Positions 17,310 through 26,899 are shown, counted from the stretch's first letter. The stretch: DNA of 49,568 bases from RGIG6165 sp045545175 (GCA_045545175.1 JAZQAK010000029.1:1-49568), one strand, 5' to 3'. The notes: generated from the letters alone by a model not told the origin. Program-made: numbers and translations.

Positions 17310-18422
17310 ATGAGTAATGCACTCGGAATAATCTTTTCAAATATACACGATAAGTACAACCCGGAGCTCACGAAAGAAAGAACCGTGGCTTCTATCCCCT
17401 TTGCCTGCAGATACCGTTTGATAGACTTTGCTCTTTCAAATATGGTAAATGCCGGTATTGTTAACGTGGGAATCATCGCTAACAAGCATTACCAGTCACT
17501 TATTAACCACGTAGGAAGCGGTAAGGACTGGGATCTTGCAAGAAAATACGGCGGTCTCGTTATAATACCCCCGTTCAGTGACCGTTCTTACGACACTCTC
17601 TACCACAACCGTCTCGAAGCACTTAAGAGTGCACAGGTTTATATTTCCAATGCAACGGAGGAATACGTTATCCTTTCCGACTGCGATGCAGCATCTAACA
17701 TTCCTCTTGCAGACGTCCTTGCAAAGCACATAGAAGAAAATGCAGACGTAACCTGCGTATACAGAAGACAGACAGTAGGCGACTCGCCTGAAACGGTATT
17801 CACACTCAACAACAAAGGTAAGATAACCGACATAGGCGTTTATTCAAATATGCCGGGACAGAGAAACGTTTCCATCAACATCACCGTTATGAAACGCACC
17901 CTGCTTCTGACCTTCATTTCAGACGCGATAGCACACGGATATTCAAGTATGTCCCGCGATATACTTGCCCCCAATCTTGACTCATACAAGATAATGGCTT
18001 ACAAATTTGACGGCTACTATGCACAGATAAACAGCCTTGAGTCATACTACCGTGAAGATATGCGTCTTCTTGACAAAGATGTACGTGACACTCTCTTCGG
18101 CAACGACGAAAGACCCGTATACACAAGAATCAAAGACTCGTTCTCCACAAAATACGGTGACGATGCAAAGGTTGTAAATTCAATGATAGCCGACGGCTGT
18201 ATAATTGAAGGTACCGTTGAAAACTGTATTCTCCACAGATGTGTAAAAATAGGCAAGGGTGCCGTTGTAAAAAACAGTATCATTATGCGTGACACTATTA
18301 TTTCGGACAATGCAAACTTAAATTGCGTCGTTTCAGACAGAAACGTAGTCGTTAAGGACGGTCGCAACCTCTCAGGTTGTGAAGACCTCCCATTCTATAT
18401 TGCGAAAGGTAAGATGATATAA
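17310..18422 (+). CDS. glgD: Glucose-1-phosphate adenylyltransferase subunit GlgD
   Basis: A 370-residue GlgC paralogue. The fold markers are present (CRYRLIDFALSN, the C-terminal hexapeptide repeat region), but the N-terminal GGxGxRL nucleotide loop is replaced by a FSNIHDKYN stretch. That is typical of GlgD subunits of Firmicutes, which act as non-catalytic or modulatory partners in a GlgCD hetero-oligomer. An AAGGAG site precedes the ATG. Its stop codon shares a base with the glgA start (TAATG), again suggesting coupled translation. The regulatory role is from family knowledge; the missing loop is seen directly. Confidence 0.93.
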   Translation: MSNALGIIFSNIHDKYNPELTKERTVASIPFACRYRLIDFALSNMVNAGIVNVGIIANKHYQSLINHVGSGKDWDLARKYGGLVIIPPFSDRSYDTLYHNRLEALKSAQVYISNATEEYVILSDCDAASNIPLADVLAKHIEENADVTCVYRRQTVGDSPETVFTLNNKGKITDIGVYSNMPGQRNVSINITVMKRTLLLTFISDAIAHGYSSMSRDILAPNLDSYKIMAYKFDGYYAQINSLESYYREDMRLLDKDVRDTLFGNDERPVYTRIKDSFSTKYGDDAKVVNSMIADGCIIEGTVENCILHRCVKIGKGAVVKNSIIMRDTIISDNANLNCVVSDRNVVVKDGRNLSGCEDLPFYIAKGKMI

Positions 18423-20017
18423 TGGCAGAGACCAAAAAAACAAAAACTGAAGCAGCCGAATCGGCTGCTTCAGCAAAAAAAACAGTAAAAAAGACCACTA
18501 CTCCCAAAAAATCCACAACAACGAAAAAAACTTCCACAACGAAAAAGAGCACTACAACCAAAAAGACTACCACGAAGAAAACGACACAGAAAAAGGCTGC
18601 TGTTCCTGCAAAGAAAATTATGTTCGTTGCTTCTGAGTGTCTGCCCTTCTGTGCAACAGGCGGTCTGGGTGAAGTTATAGGCTCACTCCCCCCTGCTCTC
18701 GCATCACTCGGATGTGAAGTGTCAGTATTCGTTCCTCTTTATAAATCAATCGGAAACGAATACCGTGAAAAGATGGAGTTCTTAAAGTGCTTTGACATTC
18801 ACGTTGCATGGCGTACACTCTACTGCGGTGTCTTCAAGCTCGTCAAGGACGGCGTTTCCTATTACTTTATCGACAACGAATACTATTTCGGACGTGACGG
18901 TCTGTACGGTCATTTCGACGATGCTGAACGCTACGCTTACTTCTGCACGGCGGTTCTTGAATGCTGGAATCAGCTTTCATACGTGCCCGACGTCGTTCAT
19001 GCACACGACTGGCAGACTGCACTTATTCCGATTTACCTCAACGCAAAATACTATTATCCGGACGTAAAAACGGTATTTACTATTCACAACATTGAATATC
19101 AGGGCAAATACGACCCGTATATTCTCGGCGACGTATTCGGTCTTGGCACCGAAGCGCTGCATTTCGTTGAATACGAAGGTTGCATCAACCTTATGAAAGG
19201 TGCTATCGCTTGTTCAAACAAGGTTACAACGGTAAGCCCCTCGTATGCCGGCGAAATACAGACTGAATATTTTGCACACGGTCTGGACAAAATACTTTGC
19301 GAACACAACTATAAACTTACAGGTATATTAAACGGCATTGACGAAAAGGGCTACAACCCCGCAAACGGTGAACTTATCGTCAAAAAATTCACTGCGGATG
19401 ACCTTTCCGGAAAAGAGGAATGTAAAGCCGCTCTCCAGAGAGAAGCTGCACTTCCCGAAGATGCAAACATACCCGTCGTGGCAATGATAACACGACTCGT
19501 AACACACAAAGGTCTTGACCTCGTTGTAAACGTAGCGGATGAACTTCTTTCAAACTGCAACTGTCAGTTAATCATTCTCGGTACGGGCGATAAGCAGTAT
19601 GAAGACTTCTTTAAGGGTCTTGAATACAGACACCCGGGTAAGATGAAGTTGTTCCTTGCGTTTGACAAAGCACTTGCAAGAAGAATTTACAGCGGTGCCG
19701 ATTTATTCCTGATGCCTTCAAAGAGCGAACCTTGCGGTCTTGCGCAGATGATATCTTCACGTTACGGAACAGTTCCGATAGTCCGCAAAACGGGCGGTCT
19801 GGGCGACTCCATACACGACTGCGGTTACGGTGAAGGAAACGGTTTTGTGTTTGACAACTACAATGCACAGGAGATGCTTCATACTATCTACCGTGCAATT
19901 ACTCTTTTCCATGACAAAAATAACTTTACAAACCTGAAAAAGCATATTATGAATATTGATTTCAGCTGGTCAAAATCAGGTACAGACTACTTAAATATGT
20001 ATAATGACTTGTATTAA
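18422..20017 (+). CDS. glgA: Glycogen synthase GlgA with a Lys/Thr-rich N-terminal tail
   Basis: A 531-residue GT5 glycosyltransferase that transfers glucose from ADP-glucose to growing glycogen. The core begins at about residue 65 with KIMFVASECLPF and has the two GT-B halves, including HAHDWQTALIP, ITRLVTHKGLD, SEPCGLAQM and VRKTGGLGDSI. Two things are odd. First, residues 1-63 form a low-complexity Lys/Thr/Ala tail resembling histone H1-like tails and absent from standard GlgA. Second, the N-terminal K-x-G-G-L motif reads CATGGLGEV, so the usual substrate-contacting lysine is an alanine. The rest of the enzyme looks intact. It sits in the glg operon after glgD. Confidence 0.95.
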   Translation: MAETKKTKTEAAESAASAKKTVKKTTTPKKSTTTKKTSTTKKSTTTKKTTTKKTTQKKAAVPAKKIMFVASECLPFCATGGLGEVIGSLPPALASLGCEVSVFVPLYKSIGNEYREKMEFLKCFDIHVAWRTLYCGVFKLVKDGVSYYFIDNEYYFGRDGLYGHFDDAERYAYFCTAVLECWNQLSYVPDVVHAHDWQTALIPIYLNAKYYYPDVKTVFTIHNIEYQGKYDPYILGDVFGLGTEALHFVEYEGCINLMKGAIACSNKVTTVSPSYAGEIQTEYFAHGLDKILCEHNYKLTGILNGIDEKGYNPANGELIVKKFTADDLSGKEECKAALQREAALPEDANIPVVAMITRLVTHKGLDLVVNVADELLSNCNCQLIILGTGDKQYEDFFKGLEYRHPGKMKLFLAFDKALARRIYSGADLFLMPSKSEPCGLAQMISSRYGTVPIVRKTGGLGDSIHDCGYGEGNGFVFDNYNAQEMLHTIYRAITLFHDKNNFTNLKKHIMNIDFSWSKSGTDYLNMYNDLY

Positions 20018-20037
20018 TGAAAAAAATATAGTATTAT
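20009..20037 (+). promoter_or_regulatory. Candidate internal promoter before glgP
   Basis: TTGTAT (20009-20014), a 17-base spacer and TATTAT (20032-20037) straddle the glgA stop codon and lie about 40 bases before the glgP start. It could give glycogen phosphorylase and downstream genes extra transcription. Confidence 0.5.
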
Positions 20038-20076
20038 AGTCTGTAACAAACTTTAAATTGGTAGGTAAATTCTATT

Positions 20077-22545
20077 ATGTCTAACACAAAAAACCAGAAA
20101 CCGCGTGCTAAAACGAGCACAGCGGTAACAACACAGAAAGCATTCAAGGAAACTTTTGAGAGCACAATTCAGAGATATTTCGGCTGTCAGCCTTCCGAGG
20201 CTACGCCCGACCAGATGTATAAAGCTCTTGCATTGGTTGTGAAGGATGAACTCACAAACAAGAAAGTTACCTTTCACAAAATGAGAAAAGAGCAGCATCC
20301 TAAAAAGGTTTACTATCTCTGTATGGAATTCCTTGTAGGACGTTCTCTTAAAAATAACCTCTATAATCTCGGTCTGACCAATACTGCCGAAAAAGTATTA
20401 AAAGGCTACGGTGTAAAACTTTCCGACCTTTACGAGCTTGAGCCTGATGCAGGTCTCGGCAACGGCGGTCTCGGAAGACTTGCAGCCTGCTTTATGGATT
20501 CTCTTGCTACGCTTGACTATCCCGCAACGGGCTTCTCAATCCGTTACGAATACGGTCTTTTCAAACAGAAGATTGTTGAAGGCTGGCAGACAGAACTTCC
20601 TGACGTATGGCTTCCCGGCGGTGACGTATGGCTTACTGAGAGAAAGGACCTTGCTTTCAGAGTAAAATTTGACGGTCGTATTTCGGAAAACTGGACGGAA
20701 AACGGTCTTTCCGTCAACTATACTGACTACGATGAAATCGAGGCTGTTCCCTACGATATGATGATATCGGGTGCAGACAGTACGGGTGTAAGCACACTTC
20801 GTCTGTGGGCTGCCCGTGATATCGACAAATTCGATATGAAGAGTTTCTCAAGCGGTGACTACGTAAGATCTACGATCGAACGTACAAATGCCGAAATGAT
20901 TTCAAAGGTTCTCTACCCTGCAGACAATCATTTTGAAGGTAAGTCACTCCGTCTTAAGCAGCAGTATTTCCTTGTATCTGCTTCTATCCAGAACATTATC
21001 AAGGACCATCTTGCCGCTTACGGTACTCTTTCAAACTTTGCTGAAAAAGTTGCAATTCACATTAACGATACTCATCCCGCACTTTGCGTTCCCGAACTTA
21101 TGCGTATATTCGTTGACGATTACCATTACGACTGGGATACAGCATGGGATATCGTATGCAACACGGTTGCATACACCAATCATACGGTTCTTGCAGAAGC
21201 ACTCGAAAAATGGCCGGAAGACCTCATTGAGCGCAGACTTCCCCGTATTCATATGATAATAAAGGAAATCAATCAGCGTTTCTGCAACAGTATGTGGGAA
21301 AAGTTCCCCGGCGAATGGGAAAAGATTGAACGTATGGCCGTTCTCTCACATTCACAGGTTCGTATGGCTAACTTAAGCGTTATCGGTTCACATAAGGTAA
21401 ACGGTGTTTCTGCACTCCATTCGGATATCCTCACAAAGACGATATTCAAGGATTTTGCCGATACAACACCCGAAAAATTCACCAACGTAACCAACGGTAT
21501 CGCTCACAGACGCTGGCTCTGTCAGAGCAACCCTGCTCTTACTAAACTTCTTGACGAAACTATCGGTGACGGTTACAAGAAAATCGGTACGGAACTTGAA
21601 AAACTTCGTGCATTCAAGGATGACAAAGCAATTCTTGAACAACTTGAAAAAATCAAGAAGGACAACAAAATCGCTTTTGCAAACAGAGTTAACAAGACTA
21701 TGGGTATTGCACCCGATCCTAATTCTCTGTTCGACGTTCAGGCAAAGCGTCTCCACGAGTATAAGAGACAGCTTCTCAACACCATGAGAATCATCTCACT
21801 TTATCTCGAACTTAAGGACAATCCCAACAAGGATATCCAGCCTCAGACCTTCTTCTTTGCTGCAAAAGCCGCACCCGGCTACTACCATGCAAAGAGAATC
21901 ATCCAGCTTATTTCCGAGCTTTCCGCTCAGATAGAAAAAGAGCCTGCCATCCGCGAAAAAATACGCGTGGTATTCCTCGAAAACTACTGTGCAACCATGG
22001 CTGAACACCTTATGCCTGCCGCAGATATTTCACAGCAGATATCACTTGCAGGTAAGGAGGCAAGCGGTACCGGTAACATGAAGCTTATGATAAACGGTGC
22101 TATCACACTCGGTACTATGGACGGTGCAAACGTAGAAATTTATCAGAGCGTAGGCAAAGACAACATTTATATATTCGGTATGTCCGATAAGGAAGTGGAC
22201 GAACTCTGGAAGACGGGTTACAACGCTCACTGGTATTATGACAACAACGAAAAGATTCGTCGTGTAGTCGATTTCATCAGAGGCGGCGTAAACGGCACTG
22301 ACTTCAGTGATATTGCGAACTATCTCCTCTACGGTGATCACGGCATTGCCGATCCTTATATGTGTCTTGCCGATTTCGGTGACTACTGCAACGTTCACGA
22401 CAGAATGAATGCAGACTTCCTCAATAAAGACAAGTGGAACAGAATGATGCTTGAAAACATTGCAGGAGCAGGCATTTTTGCGGCTGACCGCAGTATTACA
22501 GAATACGCCGAAAATATCTGGAATCTCAAACGCTTAAAAGGTTAA
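20077..22545 (+). CDS. glgP: Glycogen/starch alpha-glucan phosphorylase GlgP
   Basis: An 822-residue GT35 phosphorylase that releases glucose-1-phosphate from glycogen ends. The pyridoxal-phosphate lysine is K669 in GTGNMKLMINGA. The family signatures EPDAGLGNGGLGRLAACF and TNHTVLAEALEKWP are present, and the length is standard. The first 20 residues are basic and low-complexity (KNQKPRAKTSTA), a milder version of the GlgA tail. It lies 59 bases after glgA, a gap that contains a possible internal promoter, and ends three bases before the next start codon. Its product, glucose-1-phosphate, is the substrate of the phosphoglucomutase two genes downstream. Confidence 0.97.
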   Translation: MSNTKNQKPRAKTSTAVTTQKAFKETFESTIQRYFGCQPSEATPDQMYKALALVVKDELTNKKVTFHKMRKEQHPKKVYYLCMEFLVGRSLKNNLYNLGLTNTAEKVLKGYGVKLSDLYELEPDAGLGNGGLGRLAACFMDSLATLDYPATGFSIRYEYGLFKQKIVEGWQTELPDVWLPGGDVWLTERKDLAFRVKFDGRISENWTENGLSVNYTDYDEIEAVPYDMMISGADSTGVSTLRLWAARDIDKFDMKSFSSGDYVRSTIERTNAEMISKVLYPADNHFEGKSLRLKQQYFLVSASIQNIIKDHLAAYGTLSNFAEKVAIHINDTHPALCVPELMRIFVDDYHYDWDTAWDIVCNTVAYTNHTVLAEALEKWPEDLIERRLPRIHMIIKEINQRFCNSMWEKFPGEWEKIERMAVLSHSQVRMANLSVIGSHKVNGVSALHSDILTKTIFKDFADTTPEKFTNVTNGIAHRRWLCQSNPALTKLLDETIGDGYKKIGTELEKLRAFKDDKAILEQLEKIKKDNKIAFANRVNKTMGIAPDPNSLFDVQAKRLHEYKRQLLNTMRIISLYLELKDNPNKDIQPQTFFFAAKAAPGYYHAKRIIQLISELSAQIEKEPAIREKIRVVFLENYCATMAEHLMPAADISQQISLAGKEASGTGNMKLMINGAITLGTMDGANVEIYQSVGKDNIYIFGMSDKEVDELWKTGYNAHWYYDNNEKIRRVVDFIRGGVNGTDFSDIANYLLYGDHGIADPYMCLADFGDYCNVHDRMNADFLNKDKWNRMMLENIAGAGIFAADRSITEYAENIWNLKRLKG

Positions 22546-22548
22546 TTA

Positions 22549-24387
22549 ATGTTTTATTTTGACTCACTTGACACATCTTTCAGAAGCCCTTCAGGTCCCG
22601 TCGCAGAAGGCACGCCGATAGAGTTCACTCTAAAGGCAGACTTTTGTGACGGTCTGTGGGGTGCAGAAATCTTTTTCATTGACGATAACACCGGCAACCG
22701 CACTTTCTTCCCTATGGAAAAGTCGACTGACGGTGTTACCGACGTGTTTAAATTTACTTATAAGCCTCAAAAAGTCGGTCTTTTCTGGTACTATTTTGTG
22801 GCAAAACAAAACGGTTTCGACACCGTTATAGGCAGAGACGATATGGGAAAAGCTGTTCCCATGTCCGGTGGTCTGCGTTCATGGCAGCTTACTGTCTATG
22901 ACAAGAATTTCCGTACACCCGATTGGATAAAGGGCGGTCTTTTCTATCAGATTTTTGTTGACAGGTTCAACAAAGGCTCTGAACACAAGAAAAAAGAAAC
23001 AGCCCGTATTCACGAAAACTGGGATGAAATGCCCGATTGGAAACCTAATGAAGAAGGTCTTATCTTAAATAACGACTTTTTCGGTGGTGACCTTAAGGGT
23101 GTCGAACAGAAACTCGATTACTTACGTTCTCTGGGTGTAACCTGCATCTATTTAAATCCCATATTCGATGCATATTCAAACCACAAATACGACACGGGTG
23201 ACTATTCTAAAATCGACTCCATGTTTGGTGACGAAAAGGATTTTAAGTCACTCTGTCGCAGTGCGAAAAGACGTGGCATTTCCGTTATTTGTGACGGTGT
23301 GTTTAACCACGTCGGTGCCGATTCTTTGTATTTCAACAAATACCACAGATATGACGGTGTAGGTGCTTACGAATCCACCGATTCTCCGTATTTTAACTGG
23401 TTCCGTTTTTACGAATACCCTGATAAGTACGAGTGCTGGTGGAATTTCGACACGCTTCCGGATATCAACGAAGATAATCCTGAATTCAGTGAGTTTATCA
23501 ACGGTAAGAACGGCATTGTGAAAAAATGGATTAAAAACGGGGCACGCGGCTGGCGTCTCGACGTTGCAGACGAGCTTCCCGATTCTTTCCTTGAAGCACT
23601 GAGAAAAGCGGCGAAAAGTGCAGACAAAGATGCACTTATCATCGGCGAAGTGTGGGAGGATGCCAGCAACAAAATATCCTACGACAAAAGACGTAGATAT
23701 TTTCAGGGCAGACAGCTCGACGCCGTTATGAACTATCCCCTCAAGAACGCAATTATTGACTATATCCGCAACGGTAATTCATACGGTCTTGCGGTAACAA
23801 TGCGGGAACTGTGTGACAACTATCCGAAAGACACTTTAAACTGCCTTATGAATATGCTTGGCACGCACGATACTCCCCGAATACTCACGGCACTTATAGG
23901 CAAGATAATCGAGGAAAACGACCGTGAACTCAAAGCAAACACCTCTCTGTCCGACACACAGTGGAGGCTTGGTATTCACAGGCTCAAAATTGCCTCTCTG
24001 CTCCAGTATACTTTGCCGGGTGTCCCCTGCATCTACTATGGTGACGAAGCAGGAATGGAGGGTTATAACGACCCCTTTAACCGTAAAACGTACCCCTGGG
24101 GTAAAGAAAATGCAGATATCGTGTCATGGTACACGTTCCTCGGCTCCATAAGAAAAGCATCTCCCATATTCAAAGACGGTAACTACAAAAATATCTGTTA
24201 CGAAAACGGGGTATTTGCTTTTTCAAGAGAAAATGACAACGAAAAACTTATAGTATGCGTCAATCTGTCAGATAGAAATTATAATTTACACCTTGACAGC
24301 ATATATTATGATTTAAGCAGAAATGAAGCATATAAGGGTGACTTAACTGTCACTCCTCAGTCCTATTATATTTTAAAAAAGGTGTGA
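22549..24387 (+). CDS. GH13 alpha-amylase-family glycosidase, intracellular (neopullulanase/alpha-glucosidase-like)
   Basis: A 612-residue GH13 enzyme with an N-terminal beta-sandwich (about 1-115), an (alpha/beta)8 barrel and a C-terminal beta domain. Catalytic residues are visible: nucleophile D338 (GWRLDVADE), acid/base E367 (IIGEVWEDAS) and D441 (LGTHDTPRI). The GLFYQIFVDRFNKG and CIYYGDEAGMEGY segments are typical of neopullulanase and cyclomaltodextrinase-type enzymes. No signal peptide is present, so it acts in the cytoplasm, probably on maltodextrins released from glycogen or imported. It begins three bases after the glgP stop, with AAAAGG as ribosome binding site. The exact substrate specificity cannot be told from sequence alone. 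Confidence 0.9.
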   Translation: MFYFDSLDTSFRSPSGPVAEGTPIEFTLKADFCDGLWGAEIFFIDDNTGNRTFFPMEKSTDGVTDVFKFTYKPQKVGLFWYYFVAKQNGFDTVIGRDDMGKAVPMSGGLRSWQLTVYDKNFRTPDWIKGGLFYQIFVDRFNKGSEHKKKETARIHENWDEMPDWKPNEEGLILNNDFFGGDLKGVEQKLDYLRSLGVTCIYLNPIFDAYSNHKYDTGDYSKIDSMFGDEKDFKSLCRSAKRRGISVICDGVFNHVGADSLYFNKYHRYDGVGAYESTDSPYFNWFRFYEYPDKYECWWNFDTLPDINEDNPEFSEFINGKNGIVKKWIKNGARGWRLDVADELPDSFLEALRKAAKSADKDALIIGEVWEDASNKISYDKRRRYFQGRQLDAVMNYPLKNAIIDYIRNGNSYGLAVTMRELCDNYPKDTLNCLMNMLGTHDTPRILTALIGKIIEENDRELKANTSLSDTQWRLGIHRLKIASLLQYTLPGVPCIYYGDEAGMEGYNDPFNRKTYPWGKENADIVSWYTFLGSIRKASPIFKDGNYKNICYENGVFAFSRENDNEKLIVCVNLSDRNYNLHLDSIYYDLSRNEAYKGDLTVTPQSYYILKKV

Positions 24388-24391
24388 TAAA

Positions 24392-26113
24392 ATGTATCTC
24401 GAGAATTACAAAAAATGGACACAGAGTCCCTATGTGGACGAGCAGACGAAAGCCGAACTTAATGCGCTTACCGACGATGAGGACATCAAATTCAGATTCG
24501 TCAAAATGCTCGATTTCGGTACGGCAGGTCTTCGCGGCACGATGGGTGCAGGTCTGAATATGATGAACGTCTATACCGTAAGGTATACGACGCAGGGACT
24601 TGCAGACCTTATTGCGGGAAGCGGTGACGATGCAAAGAAAAGGGGCGTTGCTATAGCCTACGACTCAAGAAACAACAGCGAACTTTTCTCAAAAGAGGTT
24701 GCTTGCGTTCTTGCTGCCAACGGCATAAAGGCTTATCTTTTTGACGAATTGCGTCCCACACCCGAACTTTCCTTTGCCCTTCGCGAAAACGGATGCATCG
24801 CAGGTGTAAACGTTACTGCAAGCCACAATCCCAAGGAATACAACGGCTACAAAGTATACTGGGAAGACGGTGCACAACTTCCGCCCGACCACGCAAAGAA
24901 GATATCTGACAGACTCTCTCAGATAGATATATTTGAAGACGTTAAAACGATGGATTTTGAAGAGGCAAAGAACGCAGGTCTTATCGAAATGATGGGACAG
25001 GAAATGGACGAAAAGTATCTTGCAAAGGTGCTTGAACAGTCCGTTTGCAGCGACATTGTAAAAGAACTTTCCGACACCTTCAAAATCATATATACTCCCT
25101 TCCACGGAGCAGGATACAGACTTGTTCCCGAAATGCTTAAGAGACTCGGTTTCAAGCACATTATCACTGTTGCCGAGCAGATGACTATTGACGGTAACTT
25201 CCCCACCGTAAAATCACCCAACCCTGAAGACAAGGCAGGCTTTACAAGGGCAATAGAGATGGCTCGTGAGCAGAATATTGACCTTATTATCGGTACTGAC
25301 CCCGATGCTGACAGAGTTGGTATTGTTGTACGCAACAACGACGGTGACTACGTTACACTTACGGGTAATCAGGTGGGTGTACTCCTTCTCGACTTCATCA
25401 TCAGATGCCGTAAGGAAATGGGTACCTTCCCCTCAAATGCTGCCGCTGTAAAGAGTATCGTTTCAACTAATATGGCTAAAGCAGTTTGTGACAAGTACGG
25501 CGTTAAGATGTTTGACGTTCTTACGGGATTTAAGTTCATCGGCGAAAAGATTAAAGAATTTGAAGCAAGCGGCGAATATACATATATATTCGGTTTTGAA
25601 GAGAGTTACGGTTATCTCACAGGCACGTATGCACGTGATAAGGATGCTGTAAACGGCTCACTTCTCATCGCAGAAATGGCTTGCTGGTACAAGAAGCAGG
25701 GAAAGAGCCTATACGACGCAATGCAGGAAATGTACGATACGTACGGCAACTACCTTGAAAGTGTTATATCCATCACTATGTCGGGACTTGACGGTCTTGC
25801 ACGTATGAAGGAAACGGGTGTGAAGTTCAGGGCTAACGCTCCCACGGAAATTGCAGGAATGAAAGTTCTTAAAATCCGTGACTACCAGAGTGGCTACATC
25901 ACAGACACTCAGACGGGTGAAAAGACCGAAACCGGTCTCCCCTCCTCCGACGTTCTTTTCTATGAGCTCGAAAACGACTGCTCGCTCGTATTCAGACCTT
26001 CGGGTACAGAGCCCAAGATAAAGTTCTACATTACGGCAAAGGCAGACTCGGCAAAGGCTTGCGAAGAGATAACGGAAACTATCAAGTCAGCCGCACAAAA
26101 ACTTATAGACTAA
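24392..26113 (+). CDS. pgcA: Phosphoglucomutase/phosphomannomutase (alpha-D-phosphohexomutase)
   Basis: A 573-residue phosphohexomutase interconverting glucose-1-phosphate and glucose-6-phosphate. The four conserved sites are all present: phosphoserine loop VTASHNPKEYNG (S144), metal loop DPDADRVG, sugar-binding loop GFEESYGYL and phosphate-binding loop FRPSGTEPKIKF. The length and sequence resemble the PgcA type of Firmicutes. It is last in the glycogen operon, four bases after the GH13 gene, and is followed by a strong terminator. In the pathway it links glycogen turnover (GlgC, GlgP) to glycolysis. The symbol is assigned by resemblance. Confidence 0.93.
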   Translation: MYLENYKKWTQSPYVDEQTKAELNALTDDEDIKFRFVKMLDFGTAGLRGTMGAGLNMMNVYTVRYTTQGLADLIAGSGDDAKKRGVAIAYDSRNNSELFSKEVACVLAANGIKAYLFDELRPTPELSFALRENGCIAGVNVTASHNPKEYNGYKVYWEDGAQLPPDHAKKISDRLSQIDIFEDVKTMDFEEAKNAGLIEMMGQEMDEKYLAKVLEQSVCSDIVKELSDTFKIIYTPFHGAGYRLVPEMLKRLGFKHIITVAEQMTIDGNFPTVKSPNPEDKAGFTRAIEMAREQNIDLIIGTDPDADRVGIVVRNNDGDYVTLTGNQVGVLLLDFIIRCRKEMGTFPSNAAAVKSIVSTNMAKAVCDKYGVKMFDVLTGFKFIGEKIKEFEASGEYTYIFGFEESYGYLTGTYARDKDAVNGSLLIAEMACWYKKQGKSLYDAMQEMYDTYGNYLESVISITMSGLDGLARMKETGVKFRANAPTEIAGMKVLKIRDYQSGYITDTQTGEKTETGLPSSDVLFYELENDCSLVFRPSGTEPKIKFYITAKADSAKACEEITETIKSAAQKLID

Positions 26114-26115
26114 AT

Positions 26116-26152
26116 AAAAAAATCACAGTGGGTAACCACTGTGATTTTTATT
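26116..26152. terminator. Bidirectional terminator between the glycogen operon and the XRE gene
   Basis: A perfect hairpin (AAAAATCACAGTGG / CCACTGTGATTTTT) flanked by A and T runs on both sides serves the converging transcripts. Confidence 0.92.
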
Positions 26153-26156
26153 ACGT

Positions 26157-26762
26157 CTACTTTTTCAACACTTTTTTGCACCAGGTGCGTTTTTGACATT
26201 CAGGGCATTTGAGGTAACGGGTGGTGCCTGTATGCATTGCCCACAGTGCCTCTGAATAAGTGGGTACAATTTCAAAACCGCAATTTTTGCACTTGTAAAC
26301 GCCCACACTCACTTCAAGTTTCAATGCATAAAAGCAAGGTATCAAAAACACAATGCAAATCCCAAGCATTGTTACGGTCTGCAATACCCCCTCGGGCATC
26401 AGAAATGCAGCAAGCATAATACCTGCAAGCAGGGCTGTTATACTTACAATCATAATCACCCACATAGAAGTCCAGATTATTTTGTTTTTCTGTTGTAAAT
26501 CTTTCGCCATATCAAGCAAAAGAGTTTCATTTTTATTATTGTTGTCCATATCCATTATTTCCCCGCATAATAATTCATTTACTGTAATACCGAAGATGTT
26601 GCACAAATCAAGCATAAGAGAGACGTCGGGCAAGCCTTTGCCACGCTCCCATTTAGAAACAGCCCTGTCGGTAATTCCGAGTTTTTCGGCAAGTGCTGCC
26701 TGTGTCAAATTATTCTTTTTTCTTTGTGATGCAATAAATTCACCGATTTTCATCTGATTCAT
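26157..26762 (-). CDS. XRE-family regulator with two membrane helices and a zinc-ribbon-like tail
   Basis: A 201-residue protein. A Cro/C1-type helix-turn-helix occupies about residues 5-65 (LTQAALAEKLGITDRAVSKWERG). A short charged linker is followed by two hydrophobic helices (about 95-118 and 125-147). The C-terminal part has two CxxC pairs (CKNC and CPEC) that should bind zinc. This layout suggests a membrane-tethered DNA-binding protein that senses an envelope or redox signal, which is inference. The GGAGGAT site seven bases ahead of the ATG supports the start. It converges on the glycogen operon and lies downstream of RNase J. No target is evident. Confidence 0.85.
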   Translation of the reverse strand: MNQMKIGEFIASQRKKNNLTQAALAEKLGITDRAVSKWERGKGLPDVSLMLDLCNIFGITVNELLCGEIMDMDNNNKNETLLLDMAKDLQQKNKIIWTSMWVIMIVSITALLAGIMLAAFLMPEGVLQTVTMLGICIVFLIPCFYALKLEVSVGVYKCKNCGFEIVPTYSEALWAMHTGTTRYLKCPECQKRTWCKKVLKK

Positions 26763-26859
26763 TAATTTATCCTCCTCTCACGCGCATATTTTAGCCTAAA
26801 ACGTTGTGAAAGTACACATACCAACCGTTGAGTTCTTATTTTAAGAAGCAAGATATAAA

Positions 26860-26894
26860 ATATTCCCTCACAAAACGTATTTGTAAGGGAATAT
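26860..26894 (-). terminator. Terminator of the RNase J gene
   Basis: A 15-base-pair inverted repeat lies just after the RNase J stop. One position pairs only as G-U in the minus-strand RNA, which agrees with its use on that strand. A TTTTATAT tract follows. Confidence 0.7.
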
Positions 26895-26899
26895 AAATA

